Shown piece by piece: positions 21,882 to 34,000 of a stretch of DNA of 64,000 nucleotides. Origin of the DNA: Asterochloris sp. CNOR1 (taxonomy: Eukaryota; Chlorophyta; Trebouxiophyceae; Trebouxiales; Trebouxiaceae). The stretch covers positions 2,356,001 to 2,420,000 of the forward strand of contig OZ017759.1 of NCBI GenBank assembly GCA_963969365.1, in the 5' to 3' direction. Every line of letters begins with the position of its first letter. Within the stretch, counting starts at the first letter, position 1. A program made the position numbers and the translations under genes. Under the pieces are notes generated by a model. It had not been told where the DNA came from. It saw only the letters and a list, made by a program, of their open reading frames with translations, and did not search any database.

Positions 21882-24771
21882 TCAGCTTGGAACAAGCTGC
21901 TTGTCCTGCATGTACCTCCCCACAACCTTCTCCACCGTGTCAACGATTGCCTGCGCGGGGCATCAGCAGGGCAGAGTTAGCCACGTTGCAAAAACGTGCA
22001 ACGTTTGGCAGGCACATAGCCCTGAATGGGCATGGCAAGAGGCCATCTCTACCTGCGTCTGGGCTTCAATCTCAATGTTGGCCACATCACCCTCCTGCTT
22101 CTCCCCAAGAATGGTGACCCGCAGGGTTTCAGGTATCAAATAGATATTGAACCAGTCCGGCCCAACCTCACCCACCTTCAGGCACCGCAGCAGCACTGAG
22201 TTTAACAAGCTTGCGGGTTGGTGCAGCTAGCTGCTGGATCTCATGAGGCAGCAGGTCCAAAGCTGTGGGCTCTCAGGGGGTCAAGTTTGCAGCGCTGAGC
22301 AGGCGAAGGGCAGAGAAGAAGGGCAGCCAGGAGCAGGTTCAGATGCAATTGTGATGGGCAAGAAACTGTGTCAGCAGGCAACGGCAGGAGACAAGGTAAA
22401 CAGCACAGCTCCAGGTGCAGACGGATGGGAGACGTTGTTATGGCAGCTCTCAGAGGTAACTAGCAGAGGTGACGCAGCCAAACAGTACAGAGCTAGGCGC
22501 ATATTCTGTAGATGCTGTGGCAGCAGTGGTCAGACAGAGGTGGGGCAGACAGCGCAGGCGCCTCACGGTGAGGCTGATGCCATCCACTGCCACAAAACCC
22601 TTTGGCAGGATGTACTTCATCCACTGCTCCGGCACCTGCAGGCAACAGTGGTCTGCCTTGACGACTATCTCCAGGACTTCAAGGGTACTAGCTGGCCTGT
22701 CCATGACCTCTGCGCAGGACCAGCGTGTTCTCAGCAGCCAACCCAAGTAGAGCCAAGCTGAAAGCCTCCCCTTATCAGCAGCCTCCTGACCCGCCCATGT
22801 CGACACTTGGGAACAGGCAGGCTGAGTCACCCTGCCAGGTCAGCCAGATTTTGGCTATAGTTGGATGCAGAATTCTGCAGCCCGGCCAACGCGGCTTCAG
22901 CAGCCCAGCTGGCACACCGCAGTGGTGCAGATTGCAAGAGAGCTTTGCGAGCAGGTCCCAACTCCCAACAGGCACTCCATGATGTGTAAGCTGTGGGAGT
23001 GATGCACCTGCATGGTGATCTGCCGGTTGTTGTCGGTCTGCTTGATGCTGGTGATGGTGGCTGTGGTGTGCACATGTCCTGAGACGTGGTGGCCCCCAAT
23101 CTCATCTCCCATGCGGGCTGACCTGCATGCGGAAATGTGGCATGCTGGGGCTGACCAATTGCAGGCAGAAAGCAAGAGATGCATGAGAGCTTTACTCAAA
23201 AGGCATCAGCAAGCGAGCCGCCTCTCCATGCGCATATCTGAGCCCTGCTGCCTGTCTCAGCCTATTGGTGAATGGTGCCCAAGTTCCTACAGGACACATG
23301 CTGCATTGCTACCCTGCTTCACAGTCAGGTGCTGGCATGAAAGGTGCAGCCTGAATTGAGATGTGCCCAAAGACCTGTGTTTCCTGCCAATGGCATCAGC
23401 CCATTGGTGGATGCACCAGGACGAAGGGCGCAGGCCACCTCTCAAAGGTTGCATCTCGTCATGGCCTGCAGCCTCTGCTGGTGCTCATTTCAGTCTCATA
23501 AGCCTCACCCCTGGGTCAACCGCAAGACGGTGATACTGGGTTGAAGGCACGGGCATGAAGGGTGCTGTGCGCGAATCACCTCTCAAAGTTCACCTCGCAG
23601 CCTTCCTGCAACCGCCCCAGGCTGGTGGCTCGTAGGGTCTCCTCAATGACATCAAAGCTGAGGCGGTCCCCGTTCTGGGCAGTGACCTGCAGCACGAAGA
23701 ACACAGTATCGCTCACAGTGAGGTGAGGCGGAGGGGAGCAGGCCTTCTAATGATGAGGCAGGTTTTAATTGGTATCTGCGCTGAAGCGCAAAAGCTATCC
23801 CGTGAACACGGGGTTGCTCACAGTGTGGGCAGGCGCAGGGGAGGAGGGGTTGGGAAACTTCAGGGATTGTGGTAGTTCCCATCCTGGGCAGGGCATTGCA
23901 GCACGAGGAACAGCCCCGTGAACACAGTCTGGCTCACAGTGTGGGGAGGCGGAGGAGAGCTGCCACAGCCACAGAGTGCATGGCAAGGCAGGCGCCAACC
24001 AGTTGCTACAGCTCCCAGGTCAGTGTTGCTGTAGCTGCCTGCACCTGCATTCCCGTCAAAATGTGGAGCCTGTGTTGCATACTGTGTGAACCCACAGTGA
24101 GGCAGGTGCCGTTGATGGCCACGCTGGCTCCTATCTGGATCCCATCTGTCGTCCCAGGCGGGAAGCTCACATGGATGGAACGGAAGTTCTGCTTTTGCTG
24201 CAGCTCTGTCACTCTGCCCTTGCCCTGGACAATGCCTGCAGCCAGCATGGAGTTACTGGAGTTTCTGAGGGGTCAGCTGCCACAGAGGGCATGTGACCCA
24301 GCACACAGTGCCTGCAGCCAGCTTCATGTCACTGCCAGCTTCTCCAAGGCAGCAAGGCTGCAATGTGGAGGGTGCAACTCTGAACAGTGCCCTGCAGCCG
24401 GCTTGGGGTCACTGCAAGCATGTTGGTGTTGGTGCTGTGAAGCTGCAACAATGCACGGCCCCGCTTTGACGCTCATGTGCTGCAGGGAATGGGGTCACCT
24501 GTGAAGAGTGCCTGGACTAAATGCCGCTGTCGCCCTGCTGTGCGCCTGCCAGCAATGCGCCGACATTCAAGGCGCTGCCCCAGCGATGGCCGCAGGGACA
24601 GCTGCTGCAGTCTGCATGATGCTGCCTGATCAGACCTGAGTCCACCCCTGCGCCAGTGAAACGCCTGATCAGCACAGGTCTGGCTTTGGGTTGTTAACTA
24701 CTGTTCTCAGCAGCGCACCTGCACTCGGTAGCCTGACAGCGCCCCAAGGCCACATGTGCATGGAGTTGCAT
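21882..24771 (-). CDS. RIBE: Riboflavin synthase, alpha-type, probably plastid-targeted
   Basis: Last step of riboflavin synthesis: two 6,7-dimethyl-8-ribityllumazine give riboflavin plus a pyrimidinedione. Exons on the minus strand: 24771-24719, 24611-24499, 24235-24096, 23686-23580, 23122-23008, 22635-22567, 22175-22053, 21950-21882. All junctions keep phase and give 262 aa. Two lumazine-binding barrels are evident: first ALFTGIVQGKGRV, IGASVAINGTCLTV, FDVIEETLRATSLG, RMGDEIGGHHVSGHV; second MKYILPKGFVAVDGISLT, FNIYLIPETL, VANIEIEAQTQ, then VDTVEKVVGRYM. Bacterial enzymes begin at MFTGIV; here about 52 Arg/Ser/Leu-rich residues precede it, as in a chloroplast transit peptide. The first exon (ATG at 24771) and second exon are less certain than the rest. 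The gene is divergent from sucrose synthase. Confidence 0.9.
24231..24425 (-). repeat. Acceptor-side triplicate at riboflavin synthase third exon
   Basis: The region around the acceptor of exon 24235-24096 (plus strand aatgcctgcagccagcatgg) recurs at about 24308 (cagtgcctgcagccagcttc) and 24388 (cagtgccctgcagccggctt), all within the intron. Spacing is about 75-80 bp. Confidence 0.7.
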
Positions 24772-25076
24772 CACTGCTTCGGAGTTGAACGCCTGTTTGA
24801 ACGACAGTTGACCTGCTGCGCCTATTTGTGGTGTCCGGGCAGGACCTGACCCTGGTTGAGCAAACGGCAGTCAGTCAAACTCTTCAGGATCCACCTTTCG
24901 CGTGATCGACAACTTCAGAAAGCCCCATTTTGGTGTCGGTGAGTTGGAGAGCTGGATGCTCAGGTGCTACTTGAAATTTTTCCATGAAACCTGACGTGAA
25001 CGAACTTCCTGCAGGGAGCAGCGTCTCTCCGGACCGGATCTGAGCAGACAGGCAGAGTCCATCTGTAATTGTGGCC
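24772..25076. promoter_or_regulatory. Short divergent promoter region, riboflavin synthase / sucrose synthase
   Basis: About 305 bp separate the two inferred start codons and must contain both promoters and 5' UTRs. No TATA box or known motif could be assigned with confidence. The call rests on gene geometry only. Confidence 0.45.
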
Positions 25077-28000
25077 ATGCCTCAACATGAGCCAAATCCA
25101 GAGAGCATGACAACACCCAGGAGAGCTGCTGCTGCCAAGAAGGAGATGGAGGGAGCGCTGACCACAGCTTTCACGGAGCACCGGGAGGCCTTCACCAAAG
25201 TCTTCAAGAGGTCAGCGCACATGTTCACCAGAGACCCCATGTGGCATGTCAAGGGCAAAACCCCGGCACGTGCCTGCCTCCACATATACCAACCGCGTCA
25301 GCTGGCTAGCACCAAGCTGCTGAGGTTGCAGCCACATGTCTGGCTTGCAGCAAACGTCTTCCGTCAAATGTTATGCAAGCACCAGGGCAAATTTATCTGC
25401 TGATGTTTGTTGCATGGCAGCCTCCACCTGGGAGTGTTCCAAGCATAGTGAAGGTCTAGAAACCAGCTGCAGCAGATGTGTCAGCCCAGGTGGCAGGGAT
25501 AAGCCAAGATCAGGACCCATTCCACTTTTGCCCGCCTCTGAACTTGAGCGCCTCCTGCCTAGCTCTGCTGAGCTGCCTGTAGTGGCAGAGTCTGCCAGGA
25601 GAGGCTACAGCGGACACAGCACTGTGGGATGCATGGACTGCTCAGGCTGATGTCAAGATGCATCATGCAGCAATGAGCAGCAGCTCCTCCGTGCAAGACA
25701 GTTCCAGTGCTTTTACCTGTGGAGTGTTGCGGCAGCAAGCGTGACTCATGCAGCATGCTTGACCAGGGCATGAATGGAGGCCATAGCCTCCTGCTGCCGC
25801 TGCTGGCTACCGCTCACCATCACCATCAGCTGCCTGCTGCCAATGTGGTCTGCCTTGACCTAAGTCAACTTCTGTGGTGCAGAGTGCGTGATCAGGCATC
25901 CAAGGGCCACAGCATCCTGCTGCCCCACGTCGTAAAGGATGCTATTGACGCGGTGGCTGAGGAGAGCAAGCAGCCCGCCCTGTGCGACTGCAAGGGTGCC
26001 CAAACCCTGGCCACTGCACAGGAGGTGGCCGTGTTGGGCGAGGAGATCGCTTTTGCGCTGCGCCCGTGCGTCGGGGTGTGGAAGTACCTTCAAGTGCGCT
26101 CTCCACGGCACACAATTGGCCATTGTGCAGCTGAGTGCAGAAGGGTTTGGGCACACTCTATCGTATTTCAAGGGGTTCTAAAAGTTATTCTGGTGCCTTG
26201 CGCCAGGGAGATTTTGGTCGTCCCATCAGGTGCTGTCAATCACCCAGCTTTTGTTGACAGGCTATGTTTCAGCTGCACGATTACAAGGGATCTGCTTCAG
26301 GTATGTCTAAGGTCACAGAACCAGGGACAAAGGCACTGGAGGACACCTCACAGCAGGTACGCACTACTGCAGCTCTGCCTGGTCCAGTATGGCGCAAAGG
26401 AGCTGACTGCATCTTCATGGAGCTACTTGGCATCGTCCACAGCGTGCCTTGCTGGGGATTGGCTACCTTCAGTTTCTGTTCAGTGCGGCCGCACCTGGTG
26501 CTGGCAGCCTCCCTGTGCTGTGCTGGCGCTGCTGCTACGTTTGGTGCCAGGCATGGGGAGGCTGTGCGAGGAGAGAGCTGGCGCTGCTGCTACATTTGAT
26601 GCTGTGCATGGGGAGGCTGTGTGAGGAGAGAGCTGATGACATGTTGCAGCTGTGTAATGCAATGGCTGGACCCGTTCCTAGAGGTGCATGCCAACACTAG
26701 GGCGTTTTGCCCCGCATCCCCCTGCTCTCCTGCCCAGTGCAGCGCCGATTTGCAGATTTGCAGGTGGCTGCTGTGTTAGACATTGCTCATGAGACTCCCT
26801 TCTCCTGCCAGAGGTCGAATTGCTAAGCTGCAGTACCCACAAAGTTCCATTGTCACCTGGCTTGCCCTTACCCAGTCCGGCAACTGCCTGCAGGTGGCTG
26901 CTGACTCGCTGGAGGCCCACAGCCTGACAGTCTCTGAGTACCTGGCCTTCAAGGAGCGCACTGCAGGTGGCTGGCTGCGTTCTCTGCTCAGTGTGTGCTT
27001 GGGGCAGCACCGCATTGCAGCCAGGTCATCGCCGGCTGAGGTTGGTGGTTGTCCGTGGCTTTGAGAAGAGCATGAGGCTGACGCCATGCCCTGCCGCCAC
27101 GCCTGGCAGCACTCATGCAGCGTGTGGATTTGGCGGAAGCGATTGGCAGGCAGGCAGTTGCTCAATGTGTGCATGCCATGCTTCTGTGCCACTGGCTGCA
27201 GCGCATGTGGCTGTCATCTCCAGCTGGCTAAGTGCACCATGCAGCAGCCACAATGCCCCAGCAGAAACTATGCATGATGCATGCTGCTGCTCAAGCACAG
27301 GGGTCCTTTCAGGTGGAGACTGCACCCTGCAACACAGACAACTACAGAGCTGATCTCAGCCTCCCGGCTAAAGGTAACACAAGTGTCGCTTTTCCAGTAC
27401 TTGTTGGCACCCAGACCCCTGCAGCCAGCTGACGAGGTGTACTCCGCTGCCCACTCACCTGTGCGCCCCTGATGGTTGCAGGGGAGAAGGGTGGTCCCTT
27501 TCAGTTGGAGGTGGACTTAGGAGCTTTCAATGGCAACCTTCCCCGCATGTCACGCACCGCCTCCATCGGGCAGGGGGTGCGCTTCCTGAACCGCCACCTC
27601 TCCTCTTGTCTCCCAAATGATGTCAGTGCCGGGGGGATCAAGGGCAGCCTGTATCAGTTCCTGGCGCGCATGCATTACAACGGTGAGCACACGTGATTGG
27701 GGGCCGTCAGAGATAGCCGGCACATGCCCGCATGGCAGGTCAGGAGCAGCTCACTGGCTGCTCACGTGGCACAAACAGGAGTCCCTTAAGTTCTTCCAGC
27801 TGCTTTTGATCGATTTCTGCTCTGGCTGCTGCAAGGCGCTCTCTGCACCCCGGCTCTGAGATGTCAATTAACCTGGTCACCAGCACCAGGTCACTGCTTA
27901 GCAGCCCGGTCTGGGCCTGCACAGGTACAGATTTCCTGTGACAGCCATCAAGACCGCCCAGGCTTCAATGCTGAGGCAGGTGTGCAAGCAGTTGTCTGAC

Positions 28001-31000
28001 ACAAGGTGCAGCCAGCAACATGTGAGCCTACAATGTTACAGCACAGCGTGGCCACCTGCCCATGCTGGATGAGAATTGAAACTAGGACTGTAGGCGCCTT
28101 CTGTCCTTCAGAGGGCACTCTTTAAAACTGGCCTGCACGAGACTTGCTGCTGCCCACAGGTCAGGCGCTGCTGTTTGACGAGGAGAAGATCAGCTCCCGT
28201 GAGGACCTAAACCTGGCTCTGAGCGACCTGGAGGACCTCCTCTCTGCTCACAACGATGAGGTGAACATGATCTGTTCTGCCCTTTTGCGCCAAGAATTGC
28301 TGAATGTTGCATGACCAGCCATGGCAGGTGCCTGCTAGCGAGCCCACAAGGCACGCTCGCTGGGTACACTAACAGGCCAAGGGGCTTGCTGAGGGCAGAC
28401 AATTGCTGTCGCCCCCTGAGATGAGGGCCAGGCCACTACAAAGAGACCTTGAATGCAAAGAAGCCCCTGCTTTCTACATTAAGTGACCAGCAAGGCACCA
28501 AGTCATCCCAAACTCCCCACTGGGTGCCTGCAGGCCAGCTCTGAGAGCAGGAGATGCCTGCAGCAGAAGCGATTTCTGCCAGGGCTGAGACATCCTGCAA
28601 GGCACCGTGTCGTCCCGCACTTTCGACTGGCTGACTGCAGGACAGCTTCAACAGTGTGAAGAAGCCCATGGCAGAGCTGGGCTTCCTTCCAGGGTGGGGC
28701 AACACGGTGGGGCGCATCAAGGAGACAGCCAACATGGCGCTGGACCTCTTTGAGGCTCCAGATGCCTCCACCCTGGAGCAGTTCCTGGCGCGCATGCCCA
28801 ACATGTTCGATGTGATCATCCTCAGCCCCCACGGGTGAGTGGGCGCATGAACGCGGTGCGCGGTGTGAAGTCCGCAAGTCATATAGCTGGGCATGAGTCT
28901 GCCATGAAGGGCAGCCTGCTACCAGGCAGCTGCGCAGGGTTTTCACTATTGCTGCCCAACATCATTGATGACCACTGCCAGGGTGAATGTCATTTAGCAA
29001 TTTCACTGTTAACAGGGCAGCCCTGCAGGGGCTGTGGAGCTCCAGGGGCTGCCATGATGCTCAGGCTACATAGCTGAGCACCCAGGTATCTGCTGACAGT
29101 AAGCCTGCTCGATTTGCCCTGCGCAATCGTTCTCAATCCTCATGCATGGGTACCCTGCCTCCCTATAACTATATACACAGCTAATGCATGCTCGCCGCCC
29201 CTGCATCGGGGCAGATGTGGCAACTGCCAGGTGGAGCATGCTGCCAGGCATGGTGCCGCTGGTGCTCTGCAGGTTCTTCGCCAATCAAGATCCTGCAAGT
29301 GCTGTCATGCAGGTTCTTTGCTGGGCGTGATGCCGCTAGTACCCTGCACACAGGTTCATGCCCAGGCATGATGCCGTGAGTCTCTGGCACGCAGGTTCTT
29401 GGGCAATCAAGATGCCCTGGACTGCCCTGCATGCAGCCACTGAGCCATGTTTGATGTCTGGTCTGCTCTGCATGCAGATTCTTTGGGCAGGCAGATGTTC
29501 TGGGAAAGCCCGACACCGGTGGCCAGGTGAGGGGTTTTCCTGCCTTTTCAGGATGTACGTGGAGCACATGCCCCTGTAGTGCTGGCGCGCCACAGTGTAC
29601 TCTGGCCATCGTGACTAGGTGAAACAGCGCCTGCTCAGCTTTCCTGGTGCCTGCTGGCGCACCGTCTTGTGACTCTGTGTGCGCGACTCTCACCAAACTC
29701 TGCTGGCGCTGGCTTGCATGGTCATGCCCTTGGATGCTGTGACCCTGCGTGAGCATCTGTCACTGATGGCTGTTGTTGCTGTGCCTGCAGATCGTGTACA
29801 TCCTTGATCAGGTGGGGCTCCTGCAATTGTGCTGGCTGCTGAATCCCCCCACGCTTTCCAGAGATTTAGCTAAGTGGTGAAACCCATGTGATGGTCCTCA
29901 TGCGCATCTCTTTATGCCCGCTCCACGGCTGGGGCGTCTGCCTTTGCAGTCGTGTCTAACGTGCACAATCTGGTGGATCAGCATGGCCAGCCTGGAAGAG
30001 TTTGTGTCATGCTTGGCCGCCAGCAGGTGCTGTGAAACAGTTTGGACTGCAGCGCCCAGCTGCTTCTCTGCTGGCCCCTGTGTAGGCTCCAACTGCCGGC
30101 TCAGGCCGTCAGGCAGTGCCCTGGTCGCCACCATGACCCGGCAGTGCGTCATCCTGGAGGATTGGCGTGCAGTACCCTGAATGCCACCACCTGCAGCCAA
30201 CAGTGCCAAAAGTAAACCCCAAAAGCTAACCCCATAGACTTTATCTTGGCATGCAGGTGAAGGCGCTGGAGCGTGAAATGTACATTCGCATCAAGGAGCA
30301 GGGTCTGGAGCACGTCGACCCCAAGGTAGGTGTGCGCTTGTGCCTCCTGCTAGTGCACAAACAGAACCAGATGGCTTCTGATGATGTTGCATACTGCTCT
30401 CTGCTGAACGACCATGCATCTGCCTGCAGCGCACTGCTGATACGGCAATGTGGTTCTTCACAGGGCATCTGCAGTGTTTACAAGCTGCACATACAGGGCT
30501 TAGGCATCTCCTCTGCTAGTCTGTTCATTGGTGTCACTGGGAGCTTGCTGGATTGCTCTGCTGCACCGAAGTATCAAGTGAGCGCAGCACACTTCAGGGT
30601 CGCGCCTGCTAAACAGCAGGGTGCACTGCACAGCTGCTGTGTACAGCTCTTGTCCTGTTGCAGACAGATCCAGGCCATCATACTCCCGTCAAGGACTTAC
30701 ATGGGTATCACTCATTGACCTAGACGGAATCTATGCTGTTGCCAGTCATGGTCAGCTCAACAAAGCGCGATCAACAGGAGCTCCGCGGCTGCCCTTACTG
30801 CAGATCCTTGTGGTGACTCGCCTCATCCCTGAGGCCCAGGGGACGACCTGCAACCAGCGCATTGAGAAGATCAATGGCACCAACCATGCCAGGTGCGCTT
30901 GATACAGCAGGCGCTTCTCTTTCTTTTTCTGGGCCTGCCTGGCTGTGAACCTTCATCTACAATCACGCCGCCTGAGAGCCAACAGAATGCTGCACATGCA

Positions 31001-34000
31001 ACAGCACTCCACAGAACAGGCGTGCATGTGTTTTGAGATGGCGCAACTGCTGATTGGAGAGGCTGAGACCCAAGTCCTGTGCAGGATCCTGAGGGTGCCA
31101 TTCAAGAAGAAGAATGGCGAGGTTTTGCAGAAGTGGGTGTCCAGGTGAGACCTTCTCTAAACCATACCCCCTGTGACCTCTCTGGTGCACGATCTTGGGC
31201 AGGACAGCTTGTCAGTTGCCTGTCGGCCCTGACCTGGCTGCTGAGTTGCACTTGAACACCATCAGCCAGGTCAGCGCCTTAGTGGTCACACTGGGGCTCA
31301 TCGCCTCCTGACCTGTCTATAGGTTCGAGGTGTGGCCCTACCTGGAGCGCTTTGCCATGGACGCCAGAGTGGAAATCTACAAAGAGCTGGGCAACTCCAA
31401 GCCGGACTTCATCATTGGCAACTACAGGCGAGCTGGGGTGGGCCTGGCTCATGTTCTTGATGCACGCTGTGGCAGCGTGCCGGCAGCAAGCCTCTGGTAG
31501 TGCAGAAGCCACTGGTGGTGGTAAGCTGCAACATGATCCATGCAGAAGTGGGCAACACTGAAGTAAGGGCTTCGCGCCAAGTAACTACAGGCAAGCCGGT
31601 GGAGGTGTGCTCACTTCAGGAGGTATGTGGCTGCCCAGCCTGGCAGTAGCACAGCTGTCGTAGGCCTTTCGGCGCTAGACGGGTCTGTAGCGGTCAAGCG
31701 CTGTTGGGGGGTGGGGCACAGCTGTGCATGTACTGCCAGTGCCGCGGGCTGGAAAGCTGATAAAGCCATGGGCTGGAAAAGCTGATAAAGCTTGGGGCCA
31801 GCTCGTTGCTGTTGCTGTCTGCCTGGTGACTTGCCAACACCTTCCTGAATTGTGATGTAGGCATGGTGCTGGCAGCCTATGAGCCTGGCAACCCATCTCC
31901 TAAACCCTGATCAGTGACCTGCTGACGTCTGCTCCTGCCCATGCAGTGACGGCAACTTGGTGGCGAGTCTGCTGAGCCACAGGCTGGGCATCACTCAGGT
32001 AGGGTGCCACAACTGCAAGCTGCTGCAGCTGCTTGGCCTGCCTCATCACAACAGCCAGCAATGAGCAGCATCTCTGACAGGGGTAGGCATCTGCATGTGT
32101 GCTGCCTTTCCCCCACACTCTGGGATTGGCTCCAGCAGTGCACATGGACAATAAGCAGTGGCCTTCGTTTGCAGGCAAACATTGCACACGCCCTAGAGAA
32201 AACCAAGTACACTGATGCTGACATCAACTGGTGCGTTGCACTCAGATGCCTGGAGATGAGTGCAGCATTGCCTGGTCAGCGTATGGGAGCTGCTCATGGC
32301 GCCTGCGAGGACTTGCAGCTGAGTGTGAAGCATGTCTGGCTTCCTGCTGCAGGCGCGAGATGGACAAGAACTACCACTTTGGGTGTCAGGTGAGCTCAAG
32401 CCCCGATTTGGGGCCTCTAGCCAGGCTTTGTGGGCTAGGCCTAGCTGCACACACACACCCCATTCGGTGAGGTGCAAGACGCTGAGACCTGCCGCAGAAC
32501 CCCTTGTGCGCTGGCCTGGCACTCCAGATGGAGGCGCCCAGACGCATGTGATGACCAGCAATGCCCTGCTCCAGGAGCATGGTCGTGCAGCAGCCTGATG
32601 CCCAGCCCCTGCACTATTGTTTGACACTGGCTGTGCACTTTCTTTCTTCATGTTTCCCCTCCTGCGTGCAGTTCACAGCTGACCTGATTGCTATGAACAC
32701 AGCAGGTGGGCACCAGCTCTGCTGCACAGACCGCTGGCATTACAGATGGCGCTTGCCTGGAGCATACACGTGCTGCATGAGTCGTGGCCCGCAACTCTCT
32801 TCTGTGAATACAAGCATCCCACAACCCGCCAGGCTGCCTGCCGCACCCACTATCGGGGCTCTGCTCTGCGGCCAGTTTTTGCACCACGCATGATTCTCCC
32901 ACTCCAGATCAAGACCTTCCCCTATGAGGGCAACCTCTCTCATGCATGTGCCCTGCTGGGTGCAGACTTCATCATCACATCGACCTTCCAGGAAATCGCC
33001 GGAGCTAAGGGGGTGGTGGGGCAGTACGAGTCTCACACAGCCTTCACAATGCCTGGCCTGTACCGCGTCGTGCAGGTAGGTCATGTCAGCTTGTGACCTC
33101 CCTGTGTCTTGGTGCCTGTGTTCAGAGCGCAATGGCCTGTGCAGTGATAGCAGGTCCTGTGGTTTCTAGAATCTACAGGGGCAGGACAAGGGGCACAGAT
33201 GTAGTGGATGTGGTCTTGTGCTGTGATGTTGGGGCAGGCCCTTACAGGTGACATACTGCTGGAACTGCATGTGTGTGCCAAGCCACATTGAAATCCCCAG
33301 ACTGCTTTATTGGCCTGGAAGGGAAATGCTTGAGCAGCCTGCCTGCTTGAGGCAAGCTTTGGAACACGGCAGCAGCACAACAGTCCATTCCATGGAAGAG
33401 TTCCCATTTAGGGCCGCTGGCCATAGTTGCACGCAGGGCAGCAGCAATACACCTTTTAATTACTGGCTGGCATGTAAGCCATTGCCGACCAGGATGCTTT
33501 CTTTGTCAGTTCTCGACATTTGCGTCCTCCACAAGACAAAGTAGGTCTGCCTGCAGGAGGCAGCGATGGCTAGAACCACACTCTGGAGTGCTTCTCACAG
33601 TATACCGCCTCATCATCGCAGCCTGGCAGTTAACTTTTGAAATTGCAAGCATGGCATGGTGTCACCCATGATGGTTCTATCCTGCTCACACAACATTGTC
33701 CTCATTGTCTGTACAGGGCATCGATGTCAAAGACTGTAAGTTCAACATTGTATCTCCTGGGGCAGATCCTGACATCTACTTCCCCTACACCCAAGAGGAC
33801 AAGCGCAAACCCCTCAAGGTGATTTGAGGCATTTCAAGTCGTCCCAATGGTGGTGGGGGGCGGCCCAGTACCTGGTTCATGATTTAAGTGGTGGAACCCA
33901 ACTGCTGTTCAGGCACCTTTTCTGCTATGGTGACAAGCCTTCAGCAATGGTGTCTATTGGAGGTCAGCATGGTGGTGTCATTGAAGCAGCTATTAGAAAA

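Noticed and set aside
24884-25078. Open frame [13 protein letters not shown] on the minus strand as first exon of riboflavin synthase
   Set aside because: It overlaps the sucrose synthase start codon and does not join in phase; the exon at 24771-24719 joins better.
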